Notes: generated by a model not told the origin, from the letters alone. Shown: positions 1-8,110, counted from the stretch's first letter. The stretch: DNA of 16,236 bases from an uncultured Paracoccaceae bacterium (GCA_938038825.1 CALHST010000186.1:1-16236); one strand, 5' to 3'. Numbers and translations are program-made.

Positions 1-1148
1 CCGATAATGGCGTCACGATCCTTGCGGGCAATCAAAAGGTCCTGTCGGCGCGATTGGCGGATGCAAAGTTCTTTTGGGAAAATGATCTGCGCGTGGCCAA
101 GGCCGGTATGTCCGAATGGACAGACGCACTGTCGAACGTGACTTTCCATAACAAGCTGGGCACAGTGGCGGATAAGGTCACTCGCGTGGCGTCTTTGGCA
201 AGTGAGTTGGCGTCAACTATAGGTTGTGATCCAGTGGTAGCGGAAGAGGCAGCGCGCCTTGCAAAAGCGGATCTGTCTTCTGAAATGGTCTATGAATTCC
301 CAGAACTTCAAGGGCTTATGGGGCGTTATTACAGTGACGCGGCGGGCAAAAGCGCAGAGATCGCGGCGGCTGCACAAGAACACTACTCGCCGCTTGGTCC
401 ATCGGATGATGTGCCGACCGCCCCGGTGTCCGTCGCGGTGGCTTTGGCGGATAAGATCGATATTTTGACAGGGTTCTGGGCGATTGACGAAAAGCCGACC
501 GGTTCCAAAGACCCCTTTGCACTGCGTCGGGCTGCCTTGGGTGTCATTCGGTTGGTTTTGGAAAACGGCGTGACGCTGCCGTTGCTGGAAACCTTTGCGA
601 AGGCAAACCCCGAGACCGACGCCGACAATCTTTTAGGGTTCTTTCACGACCGCCTGAAAGTCTATCTGCGCGACCAAGGCATTCGTCACGACATCATCGA
701 CGCCTGCATTGCGATGCCCGGCAATGATGACCTTGCTTTGTTGGTCAAACGGGCGCAGGCGCTGTCGGAAGCGTTGAAAACCGAAGACGGTGAAAACCTG
801 ATCCAAGGGTTCAAGCGCGCCAACAACATCCTGTCCCAAGCGGAAGAGCAGGACGGGGTCGAATATTCCTATGGCGCGGATCCCAAATGGGCAGAAACAG
901 ATGAGGAACGTGCGCTGTTCACCGCACTCGACGCGGCAGAGGCAAAGATCACGCCTGCCATGGATGCGCAGGACTTTGGAACAGCCATGTCCGCAATGGC
1001 GGGGCTGCGTGGCCCAATTGATGCCTTCTTTGAAGCGGTCAAAATCAATGCAGATAATGACACGATCCGTCGTAACCGGTTGAACTTGTTGTCTCGCATC
1101 CGCACGATTTGCTTATCTGTTGCCGATTTGAACAGGGTCGAAGGCTAA
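1..1148 (+). CDS. glyS: Glycyl-tRNA synthetase beta subunit, 5'-truncated by window edge
   Basis: This is the C-terminal 381 residues of the beta subunit of the tetrameric bacterial glycyl-tRNA synthetase, which charges tRNA-Gly in the cytoplasm. The frame is open from base 3 and starts mid-protein, reading GNQKVLSARLADAKFFWEND, a highly conserved GlyS stretch. A second signature, DKIDILTGFWAIDEKPTGSKDPFALRR, lies around bases 450-530. The last third is helical and charged, as expected for the anticodon-recognition region. GlyS is usually about 690-750 residues, so roughly half is missing to the left. A TTG at 54 could be mistaken for a start, but the conserved reading upstream of it shows the gene continues past the window edge. 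The glyQ partner would be expected further upstream. Confidence 0.96.
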   Translation, partial: DNGVTILAGNQKVLSARLADAKFFWENDLRVAKAGMSEWTDALSNVTFHNKLGTVADKVTRVASLASELASTIGCDPVVAEEAARLAKADLSSEMVYEFPELQGLMGRYYSDAAGKSAEIAAAAQEHYSPLGPSDDVPTAPVSVAVALADKIDILTGFWAIDEKPTGSKDPFALRRAALGVIRLVLENGVTLPLLETFAKANPETDADNLLGFFHDRLKVYLRDQGIRHDIIDACIAMPGNDDLALLVKRAQALSEALKTEDGENLIQGFKRANNILSQAEEQDGVEYSYGADPKWAETDEERALFTALDAAEAKITPAMDAQDFGTAMSAMAGLRGPIDAFFEAVKINADNDTIRRNRLNLLSRIRTICLSVADLNRVEG

Positions 1149-1194
1149 AGGCGTGGCCGTGTCGGCCCGCGTCGACTTAGGCCCAACGTAACGC

Positions 1195-1222
1195 TTGCTT
1201 GATCACGTTTTCGGCCTATTGT
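1195..1222 (+). promoter_or_regulatory. Possible promoter of the PPDK-like gene
   Basis: TTGCTT (1195-1200) and TATTGT (1217-1222) are separated by 16 bases in the gap after glyS. Matches to the sigma-70 consensus are partial (3/6 and 4/6). A start of transcription near 1229 would give a leader of about 30 bases to the ATG at 1262, but fewer than ten bases to the ATG at 1238. The call is weak and made by eye only. Confidence 0.25.
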
Positions 1223-1261
1223 GCGGTTACTTGAGTTATGCCGCAGCGCAGAAAGACAGTT

Positions 1262-3814
1262 ATGCACCGCGATCCGCACACCACGTTGGTTATGCCCACC
1301 GCGCCCATTGCCGCAGAGACGCATGGTGGACGCGCCAAGTGCTTGCAACGGCTAGTGCGTTTGGACTTGCCAGTGCCAACAACAGTGGCCTTGTCGTTTC
1401 AAGCAGTCAAAGAGATCGCCAGAAACACATTGCCTGACGTGGACCGGATTGTGTCGCAGTTTTCGTCAGATGCGCTGCTGTGTGTGCGCCCATCGTCCGA
1501 AGATCCAGACTGGGGCGGGCCGGGGGCCATCCTGAATATCGGGATGAATGATGATCGCTATGAAGCATTGCGCCAATCCATGGGAACAGATGCAGCGGCG
1601 GCTTTGTATGCCCGGTTTGTTCAGTCCTACGCCGTTCACGTCGCGCGGCTAGATCCCGACATGTTCGATGATTTGCCGGACACACCGCAAGAACAACTCA
1701 AACGTTGCTTGATTGCCTATGTTGAAGAAGCGGAAGAAGCGTTTCCGCAAGATCCGGCGCGGCAGTTGGCCGATGTCTTGAAGTCTATGGCACGTGCCTG
1801 GGACGGAACGTCGGCACGTTTGTTGCGCGAAGCCAAAGGCGCGCCGAAAGACGCCGGGTTGGGCCTTGTGGTGCAGCAGATGGTCTTTGGTGTTGGCCAA
1901 GGCGTGTGTGGATCTGGTGTTTTGCAGTTGGTGAACACGATCACTGGGCAGGAACAAATTACGGGCCGCTACCTTGGTCAAAGCCAAGGGCGCGACGCTC
2001 TCGAAGCGGGGGAAGAGGCGTTGTACTTGACGCGCGATGCCCGTGGTCCATCGCTGGAGGATCTGGCACCGGACGTGTTTTCCGAATTGCAAACTCATGC
2101 GGTTCTGATGCGCACAAGGCTGCGCGAAGAAATGCAGGTCGAGTTTGCCATCGACAACGGCCGTGTTTTCATTTTGGACGGGGTGCGCGTGGCGCGTTCA
2201 TCCCGTGCGGCCGTGCGGATTGCCGTCCGTTTGGCCCAAGATGGCATCATTCCGCAGGAAGACGCGTTGATGCGTATTCCGCCGCGCACCTTAAACGAAT
2301 TGCTGCACCGCCAATTGGACCCGGCAGCGCATCGTGATGTTCTTGGGCGCGGGATTCCTGCCAGCCCCGGCGCGGCCACAGGGAAAATTGTCTTTACCGC
2401 GACAGATGCACAAGCCAGTGCCGCGCGCTTTGAGCCCTGCATTTTGGTGCGCCGCGAAACCAACCCCGAAGACATTCGCGGTATGCATCAAGCGGCAGCG
2501 GTTTTGACCGAAAAAGGCGGGATCACCAGCCACGCGGCAGTGATTGGCCGGGGTTTGGGGTTGCCCTGCGTTGTTGGTGCCAGCGAAATCCGGTTTCAAA
2601 CGGCATTGCGGCAGTTGGTGACGCCGGACGGGCGTATCTTGCGCGAAGGGGACACAATCACCATTGATGGTACCTCTGGCGACGTGCTGGCGGGAAGCCC
2701 TCCGATGTTGGAAGCGGCTTTGGATGATGCGTTTCAAAGTTTGATGGATTGGGCGGATGAGGCCCGAGACATTGACATTCGTGCCAATGCGGACACGCCA
2801 GAAGATGCCCAAACTGCCGCAAATTTCAACGCGCAGGGCATTGGGCTGTGTCGAACAGAACATATGTTCTTTGAAGTCGACCGGCTAACTGTGATGCGCG
2901 AAATGATTTTCCTGGAAGATGCCGAGGATCGCCGTGCGGTTCTGGCGCGGTTGCTGCCCATGCAACGCGAAGATTTTCTCCATCTTTTCAAAATTATGCA
3001 GGGCAAACCGGTCTGCATTCGATTGTTTGACCCACCGTTGCACGAATTTCTGCCCGCAGACAAATCCGGCCAACGCGAGCTTGCCGAGGCGCTGGGGTTG
3101 CCCCTGAAAGATGTGATCCGTCGCATTGATGCCATGCGTGAACACAATCCCATGCTGGGATTGCGCGGTGTGCGTCTGGGTGTGACCTTTCCTGAAATCT
3201 ATGAAATGCAAGCGCGTGCGATCTTCGAGGCCACATTGGCTGCCAGTTCGGACAACGAACCTGTCGTTCCCGAGATTATGATCCCGCTGGTATCTGCCAA
3301 GCGCGAAGTGGAACTGATCAAAACCCGTATTGATGCGGTCGCAGCGGCTGTTCGGACCGAACGCGACGCCACGTTTACCTTTCGACTGGGCGTCATGGTG
3401 GAAACGCCGCGTGCTGCGTTGCGGGCAGGAGACATTGCACAGCATTGTTCCTTCATGAGCTTTGGCACCAATGACCTGACACAAATGACCTATGGTCTGT
3501 CACGCGATGATGCGGGGCGGTTCATGTCCACTTATGTGCAGCAAGAGGTTTACCCCGAAGATCCATTCCACTCGCTGGATCGCGAAGGGGTGGGTGAGTT
3601 GCTGCGTTTAGGGGCCGAACGGGGCCGCGCCACGCAGCCGGATGTGGTTCTGTCCATTTGTGGCGAACATGGCGGCAACCCTGATTCGATTGCGTTTTGT
3701 CGCGACGTTGGATTTGACTATGTGTCCTGCTCTCCGTTTCGGGTTCCCGGGGCACGGCTGGCCGCCGCACAATTGGCGATCCAAGACAAGATCAACGCCA
3801 GTAAACCGGACTGA
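1262..3814 (+). CDS. ppdK: Pyruvate phosphate dikinase-like PEP-utilising enzyme
   Basis: PPDK interconverts pyruvate, ATP and Pi with PEP, AMP and PPi through a phosphohistidine. The protein has the family order: N-terminal ATP-grasp region, swivelling phosphohistidine domain (GGITSHAA, His near residue 424 from this start), and a C-terminal PEP/pyruvate barrel. Barrel residues all appear kept: GLCRTEHMFF, RLFDPPLHEF, MVETPRAAL, SFGTNDLTQMTYG and the catalytic Cys in SICGEHGG. The N-terminal region is divergent: the usual GGKGANL reads GGRAKCL, and the LQTR motif reads LDGVR. At 850 residues it is slightly shorter than the usual 875-890. The start at 1262 follows a GAAAGA stretch; an in-frame ATG at 1238 would add eight residues but has no ribosome-binding site. 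Substrate and direction cannot be read from the sequence, so 'PPDK-like' is safer than PPDK. Confidence 0.88.
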   Translation: MHRDPHTTLVMPTAPIAAETHGGRAKCLQRLVRLDLPVPTTVALSFQAVKEIARNTLPDVDRIVSQFSSDALLCVRPSSEDPDWGGPGAILNIGMNDDRYEALRQSMGTDAAAALYARFVQSYAVHVARLDPDMFDDLPDTPQEQLKRCLIAYVEEAEEAFPQDPARQLADVLKSMARAWDGTSARLLREAKGAPKDAGLGLVVQQMVFGVGQGVCGSGVLQLVNTITGQEQITGRYLGQSQGRDALEAGEEALYLTRDARGPSLEDLAPDVFSELQTHAVLMRTRLREEMQVEFAIDNGRVFILDGVRVARSSRAAVRIAVRLAQDGIIPQEDALMRIPPRTLNELLHRQLDPAAHRDVLGRGIPASPGAATGKIVFTATDAQASAARFEPCILVRRETNPEDIRGMHQAAAVLTEKGGITSHAAVIGRGLGLPCVVGASEIRFQTALRQLVTPDGRILREGDTITIDGTSGDVLAGSPPMLEAALDDAFQSLMDWADEARDIDIRANADTPEDAQTAANFNAQGIGLCRTEHMFFEVDRLTVMREMIFLEDAEDRRAVLARLLPMQREDFLHLFKIMQGKPVCIRLFDPPLHEFLPADKSGQRELAEALGLPLKDVIRRIDAMREHNPMLGLRGVRLGVTFPEIYEMQARAIFEATLAASSDNEPVVPEIMIPLVSAKREVELIKTRIDAVAAAVRTERDATFTFRLGVMVETPRAALRAGDIAQHCSFMSFGTNDLTQMTYGLSRDDAGRFMSTYVQQEVYPEDPFHSLDREGVGELLRLGAERGRATQPDVVLSICGEHGGNPDSIAFCRDVGFDYVSCSPFRVPGARLAAAQLAIQDKINASKPD

Positions 3815-3847
3815 CCACAAGATCATGGGGGTAACCCCTAATCCGGT
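3805..3847 (+). other. Nested inverted repeat after the PPDK-like gene
   Basis: An outer pair ACCGGA (3805-3810) / TCCGGT (3842-3847) encloses GGGG-GTAA-CCCC (3827-3838), a short stem with a GNRA-type tetraloop. The outer left arm overlaps the last codons of the gene. No T-run follows, so it is not a classical intrinsic terminator. It may be a weak 3'-end structure or chance. Confidence 0.25.
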
Positions 3848-3954
3848 CACGTTCCCCCTATGTAGACCCTAGGTTGCGACATGTGGGTGGGCTGGACCTT
3901 GGCCTGGTTTCACGCTAAATCCGCCCAGATTTTATTAAAGGATACCATGTCAGG

Positions 3955-4584
3955 ATGTGGGGTTTCCGAACATGTGTTGGCCTCTTGTGCTGTTTTCTTG
4001 CGACATCTGTCTTTGCAAGCGAAACAGCAGTCGAGACCTTAAAGCGGATTGAAGAGCGCGGTTTGCGTGGGCTGAAGCCTGCGCGCATCGAAGAATTGCT
4101 GACGGCGCCTGCGCCGCGCCATTCCGGTGTCAGTTTTAGTCGTGCTTGGCTGGATTCACAGCCCGCGGCGGCTGGCGGTGCAGATTGGACGTGCCTGAGT
4201 GAGGCGTTGTATTTTGAGGCGCGTGGGGAAACCATCAAAGGCCAGTTTGCAGTGGCGGAAGTCATTTTGAACCGGGTGAAAAGCGCGCGGTTCCCCTCCT
4301 CTGTATGTGGTGTGATCAATCAGGGGACAGGGCGCAAATTCCAATGCCAGTTCACCTATACATGTGATGGCCACAAAGAAGTGGTGTCCGAACCCGGTGC
4401 ATATAGCCGCGTGGCGAAAGTGGCGCGGATTGTGCTGGATGGTAAAGTGCCCAGCCTGACGAACGGTGCGACACACTATCATACAACGGCTGTTCGCCCA
4501 AACTGGGCGCGGGTTTACACACGAACCGCAAAAATCGGCGTTCACATCTTTTATCGTCACACGTTCCGCACTGCGTCTAATTAG
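3955..4584 (+). CDS. Secreted SleB-type cell wall hydrolase (Hydrolase_2 family)
   Basis: The protein of 209 residues is predicted to cut peptidoglycan in the periplasm. Residues 1-21 form a signal peptide (hydrophobic core, then ATSVFA before SE). A variable linker runs to about residue 77. The Hydrolase_2 domain follows, with CLSEALYFEARGE (80-92) carrying the conserved glutamates, then AVAEVILNRV, CGVINQG, CQFTYTCDG and an HYHTTAVRPNWA segment near the end. Cysteines at 80, 118, 131 and 137 may form disulphides after export. In Bacillus, SleB is a lytic enzyme of spore germination; in alphaproteobacteria the family is vegetative and its role is mostly unassigned. The start gives a proper signal peptide, although the best Shine-Dalgarno (AAAGGA, 3936-3941) is closer to an out-of-frame ATG at 3947. 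The stop codon lies in a 12-base palindrome (4575-4586). Confidence 0.87.
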   Translation: MWGFRTCVGLLCCFLATSVFASETAVETLKRIEERGLRGLKPARIEELLTAPAPRHSGVSFSRAWLDSQPAAAGGADWTCLSEALYFEARGETIKGQFAVAEVILNRVKSARFPSSVCGVINQGTGRKFQCQFTYTCDGHKEVVSEPGAYSRVAKVARIVLDGKVPSLTNGATHYHTTAVRPNWARVYTRTAKIGVHIFYRHTFRTASN

Positions 4585-4604
4585 ACCGGGTCTTGCAAAA
4601 CGGA

Positions 4605-4745
4605 GCGGCTGCGCCGCACGCGATGCTGTGCGTGCCACAGGCACGCGTTGGCGCATATCGGAACGATATTCCCGAAAATGGCAGCGTTTGGCGCTTTTTA
4701 CGTCGAAAGTGACGTGGATTGTTTTGCATCCCCGAAATCGTTTCG
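4605..4745 (+). other. Intergenic region dense in inverted repeats, upstream of folB
   Basis: Five small inverted repeats occur in about 140 bases. They are GCGGC-TGC-GCCGC (4605-4617); ACGCG...CGCGT (4618-4648), which forms about 12 pairs with two single-base bulges or alternatively a 7-bp GCGTGCC/GGCACGC stem; ATATCG-GAA-CGATAT (4655-4669); ACGTC-N6-GACGT (4700-4715); and CGAAA-TCG-TTTCG (4733-4745). The first two may mark the 3' end of the hydrolase transcript, though no U-tract follows. The rest could be folB leader structure. No known riboswitch class was recognised. Confidence 0.4.
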
Positions 4746-4778
4746 CTACAGCGCTGACATCGCAACGGGAGTGGTGGT

Positions 4779-5720
4779 GTGAGTTCAGAAATCAGATTGG
4801 CGTTTGAGCATCCAAGCGTGCGTGCCGAAGCAACAGCAAAAGATGCTCCGCTGGATCGCATTTCCGTGCGTGATCACATCGTTGATGTGGAAATCGGCGC
4901 TTTTCAGGCCGAACGCGGTGTGCGCCAGCGCATTTGTTTCAATATTGTGGTTGAGGTGCGCCCATTGACGGGGCCCATCGACGACGATGTGGACCGTATC
5001 CTGAGTTATGACAAAGTATCCGAGGCAATCGCCTATGAGCTGTCGGCAGAACGCTTGAACCTGCTGGAAACAGTGGCGGAACGGGTGGCGGAACGTATTT
5101 TACTGGAACCCCAAGCGATGCGCGTATTTGTGCGCGTGGAAAAGCTGGATCGTGGTCCGGGGGCCTTGGGTGTTGAAATCGTGCGTGAACGCGGTCTGTC
5201 GGATGTTCCCGAGGCGGAAGAAGATACGCCTCATCCCCAGATCGTGTACCTAAGTAACGCGGCGATTGCGTCCACGCATTTGAGCGCGTGGATCGACCAA
5301 CTTGAAACGCAGGCGCGGCCTTTGATTTTCTGTGTTGGTGCGGCGGAACTGGACTTGCCAACGGCTGCGCACCCGTTGGCGCAACGTCGTGTGGATTTAT
5401 TGGCCATCGAGCAAAACGCGTGGGTTTTGGCAGCGCGAGACGCGCGTTGCAAAGTGGTGGATACCCGTACAGAGTTGGATTGGGCCATGCGCAATGGTCA
5501 GATTTGCATTTGGGCACCCTCAAAGATCGTATTGGATGCAGTAGACAGCCCGGCAACACGCACAGATGATGCGGTGGCATTGGCGGCATGGTTTGCTGCC
5601 ACGCTTGAAGCAGAAGAGATGCTGTTGATCGGGGAACGCCCTCCTTTAAGTTTGGAAGAGGACATGGCCTGTCCTGTGCGCAGCCATAAGGTTACAAATC
5701 CAACTCTCCCAGACGCATGA
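4779..5720 (+). CDS. folB: Dihydroneopterin aldolase with C-terminal kinase-fold-like domain
   Basis: The N-terminal domain (about residues 27-138 of 313) is dihydroneopterin aldolase, which splits dihydroneopterin into 6-hydroxymethyl-dihydropterin and glycolaldehyde in folate synthesis. Key residues are present: Glu45 in IGAFQAERGVRQ, Tyr77 in LSYDKV, and Lys122 in VRVEKLDRGPGALGVEI. Typical FolB is about 120 residues, so roughly 160 are extra. Residues 154-290 resemble an amino-acid-kinase fold: a beta strand plus loop (IVYLSNAAIAS), a second loop (FCVGAAE), RRVDLLAIEQNAWVLAA, and TDDAVALAAWFAATLEAEEMLLIG. The glycine loops expected for ATP binding are altered, so kinase activity is doubtful. 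The GTG start at 4779 follows GGGAG with good spacing. The stop overlaps the folP start by four bases (ATGA), so the two are translationally coupled. Confidence 0.88.
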   Translation: MSSEIRLAFEHPSVRAEATAKDAPLDRISVRDHIVDVEIGAFQAERGVRQRICFNIVVEVRPLTGPIDDDVDRILSYDKVSEAIAYELSAERLNLLETVAERVAERILLEPQAMRVFVRVEKLDRGPGALGVEIVRERGLSDVPEAEEDTPHPQIVYLSNAAIASTHLSAWIDQLETQARPLIFCVGAAELDLPTAAHPLAQRRVDLLAIEQNAWVLAARDARCKVVDTRTELDWAMRNGQICIWAPSKIVLDAVDSPATRTDDAVALAAWFAATLEAEEMLLIGERPPLSLEEDMACPVRSHKVTNPTLPDA

Positions 5721-6730
5721 CACCGTATTACCGGCCATTGGTGCAATTGGATCCTGTGCGCCCGGACGATGCGTATCGTCTTGCCGGTGGATGGGGGTGG
5801 TTTGCCCATGTGGAAGTGTTGCAACGCGGTTTAGCCCCCAAGGTCATTCGTGCCAGTGAGACGCCATCTGATTGGCTGGCGCGCCTGACCGCGTCACGAT
5901 CATCCACGAACGGGCTGGCCTTTGATGCGCCCAAAGTGATGGGCATATTGAACGTCACCCCAGACAGTTTTTCCGATGGCGGCGCGTATTTGGGAATGGC
6001 AGATGCCGTGCAGCATGCGAATTCCATGGTGTCTGGTGGAGCGCATATCCTTGATATCGGGGGCGAAAGCACACGTCCCGGAGCGGTCACAGTCGCACCT
6101 GCCGAGGAAATTGCCCGAACGGCCCCCGTGATCGAAGCCTTGCGTGCAAGCGGTGTGAGCGGCCCCATCTCGATTGACACGCGCAAAGCGGCGGTTGCGA
6201 GGGCAGCTTTGGATGCTGGTGCGACGTTGGTCAATGATGTGTCTGGGTTCACCTATGATACGGGTCTTGCCGCACTTTGTGCCGAACGCGCTGCGCCCGT
6301 GTGCGTGATGCATGCTCAAGGTGATCCGGCCACAATGCAGCAAAACCCACACTATGATGACGTCTTGCTGGATGTGTATGATTTTCTGGCCTCAAGGGTC
6401 GACGCCTTGGAAAGCCTTGGCGTGTCGCGTCACAATGTCATTGTGGACCCCGGTATCGGATTTGGAAAAACGCAGGCGCATAATTTGGCCTTGCTGCAAC
6501 GGATCAGCCTGTTTCACGGGCTTGGTGTTCCCGTTCTTCTGGGGGCGTCACGCAAACGTTTCATTGGCACCATCAGCGGGGCAGAGCAGGCAGACCAAAG
6601 AATGCCGGGATCTGTGGCAGTTGCCCTTGCGGCCCTTGCACAAGGCGTTCAAATTGTCCGGGTACATGACGTAACACAGACACATCAGGCCATTGCCCTT
6701 TGGCAAGCGGTTCGGGACGGAGAGCACTAA
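5717..6730 (+). CDS. folP: Dihydropteroate synthase with N-terminal extension
   Basis: The enzyme condenses 6-hydroxymethyl-dihydropterin pyrophosphate with p-aminobenzoate to make dihydropteroate; it is the target of sulfonamides. The TIM-barrel domain begins near residue 72. It shows MGILNVTPDSFSDGG (75-89), GGESTRPGA (115-123), SIDTRKAAVARAALDAG (152-168), NDVSG (173-177), VMHAQGDPATMQ (197-208), VDPGIGFGK (243-251) and LLGASRKRFIG (274-284). All standard pterin- and pABA-site motifs are there. The first 70 residues (YYRPLVQLDP..., LAGGWGWFAHVEVLQRG) lie outside the usual domain; I recall similar extensions in other Rhodobacterales FolP proteins. The start overlaps the folB stop, and glmM begins one base after its stop. 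No folK is present between folB and folP, so the pyrophosphokinase must be encoded elsewhere or by another protein. Confidence 0.95.
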   Translation: MTPYYRPLVQLDPVRPDDAYRLAGGWGWFAHVEVLQRGLAPKVIRASETPSDWLARLTASRSSTNGLAFDAPKVMGILNVTPDSFSDGGAYLGMADAVQHANSMVSGGAHILDIGGESTRPGAVTVAPAEEIARTAPVIEALRASGVSGPISIDTRKAAVARAALDAGATLVNDVSGFTYDTGLAALCAERAAPVCVMHAQGDPATMQQNPHYDDVLLDVYDFLASRVDALESLGVSRHNVIVDPGIGFGKTQAHNLALLQRISLFHGLGVPVLLGASRKRFIGTISGAEQADQRMPGSVAVALAALAQGVQIVRVHDVTQTHQAIALWQAVRDGEH

Positions 6731-6731
6731 G

Positions 6732-8075
6732 ATGGCAGACCTTTTTGGCACGGATGGAGTGCGGGGAAAAGCAAACACCTATCCCATGACTGCGGATATG
6801 GCGCTGCGTATCGGGGCTGCTGTGGGGCGGTATTTTGCACGGGCAGATGGTGGTCATCGTGTGGTGATCGGAAAAGACACGCGGCTGTCGGGCTATATGT
6901 TTGAAAACGCGCTGACCGCGGGTTTGACCTCCACTGGAATGAATGTGCTGCTGCTCTCGCCCGTGCCCACGCCTGCGGTTGGGTTGCTGACGCGCTCCAT
7001 GCGGGCTGACCTTGGGGTTATGATTTCTGCGTCCCACAATCCCGCCGAAGACAATGGCATCAAGTTTTTTGGCCCGGACGGGTACAAATTGTCTGATGCG
7101 GTCGAGGCCGAGATCGAGGGTTTGGTTCAATCCGGTGTCGAACTGGCCCCCGCATCCCAAATTGGTCGTGCCAAGCATGTCTATGATGGGCGGTATCGTT
7201 ATGTGGAACGGGTAAAATCCTCGTTCCCGCGGCAAATGCGTCTTGATGGACTTAAAGTTGTTGTGGATTGCGCCAATGGGGCGGCCTACCGGGTGGCACC
7301 CGAAGCGTTGTGGGAATTGGGGGCCGAGGTTATTCCGGTTGGCGTGACCCCAGATGGTACCAATATCAATCAGGGATGCGGATCCACAGCACCGCAAACG
7401 GCGGCTGCGGCCGTTGTGGCCCATGGCGCGGATGTGGGGATCTGTCTGGATGGCGATGCAGATCGGGTGATTTTGTTGGATGAAACCGGCAAAGTGGGGG
7501 ACGGCGACCAGTTCATGGCGCTGATGGCCACGCGGTGGAAGCAGGAAGACCGCCTGAAAGGGGGCGCTTTGGTTGCGACAGTGATGTCCAATCTGGGGCT
7601 TGAACGGCATTTGGAAAGCCATGGCGTGCGGCTGGAACGTACAGGCGTTGGCGACCGCTATGTCGTTGAACGCATGCGCCAAGGGGGCTTTAATCTGGGT
7701 GGAGAACAATCCGGCCATATCGTGATGAGCGATTATGCCACTACGGGTGATGGTTTGATGGCGGGGTTACAGTTTTTGGCCGAAATGGTGCGCAGCGGAA
7801 AGCCCGCATCCGAGCTGATGCATGTCTTTGATCCCGTCCCGCAAATGTTGAAAAACGTGCGCTTCCAGGCCGGTCAAACGCCTTTGGAAAGTGATGCGGT
7901 GCAGGCTGTCATCGCGAATGTCGCTGAGACGCTGAAGGGCCAGGGGCGATTGTTAATTCGCAAATCCGGGACAGAACCGCTGATCCGTGTGATGGCCGAG
8001 GCCGAAGACGAAGCCGTATTGACCGCATCTGTTGACGCTGTTGTCGCGGCAGTTGAGACCGCAGTCAGCACATAA
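6732..8075 (+). CDS. glmM: Phosphoglucosamine mutase
   Basis: GlmM converts glucosamine-6-phosphate to glucosamine-1-phosphate, feeding UDP-GlcNAc for peptidoglycan and lipopolysaccharide. The 447-residue protein is full length. It starts MADLFGTDGVRG, with the conserved phosphate-binding FGTDGVRG at once. The active-site phosphoserine is Ser101 in ISASHNPAEDNGIKFF, the Mg-binding loop is DGDADR at 240-245, GEQSGH is the sugar-specificity loop, and RKSGTEPLIRVM near 410-420 binds phosphate. The ATG at 6732 sits one base after the folP stop; an upstream in-frame start would only add a non-conserved stretch overlapping folP. Linkage of folP and glmM is common in bacteria, so this is a standard operon end. 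No strong terminator was seen in the 35 bases before the convergent transporter gene. Confidence 0.97.
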   Translation: MADLFGTDGVRGKANTYPMTADMALRIGAAVGRYFARADGGHRVVIGKDTRLSGYMFENALTAGLTSTGMNVLLLSPVPTPAVGLLTRSMRADLGVMISASHNPAEDNGIKFFGPDGYKLSDAVEAEIEGLVQSGVELAPASQIGRAKHVYDGRYRYVERVKSSFPRQMRLDGLKVVVDCANGAAYRVAPEALWELGAEVIPVGVTPDGTNINQGCGSTAPQTAAAAVVAHGADVGICLDGDADRVILLDETGKVGDGDQFMALMATRWKQEDRLKGGALVATVMSNLGLERHLESHGVRLERTGVGDRYVVERMRQGGFNLGGEQSGHIVMSDYATTGDGLMAGLQFLAEMVRSGKPASELMHVFDPVPQMLKNVRFQAGQTPLESDAVQAVIANVAETLKGQGRLLIRKSGTEPLIRVMAEAEDEAVLTASVDAVVAAVETAVST

Positions 8076-8110
8076 ACCGGCTTCTAAGTGGGCAATGCAT
8101 CATCGCGCAA

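Noticed and set aside
4575..4586. Perfect palindrome GTCTAATTAGAC at the hydrolase stop
   Set aside because: No second copy was seen and a palindrome without a loop makes no useful hairpin; it may be chance.
6573..7718. Long open frame on the minus strand opposite glmM
   Set aside because: It lies entirely antisense to a well-conserved glmM, resembles no family, and is rich in His, Pro and Arg as expected from a shadow of high-GC coding sequence.
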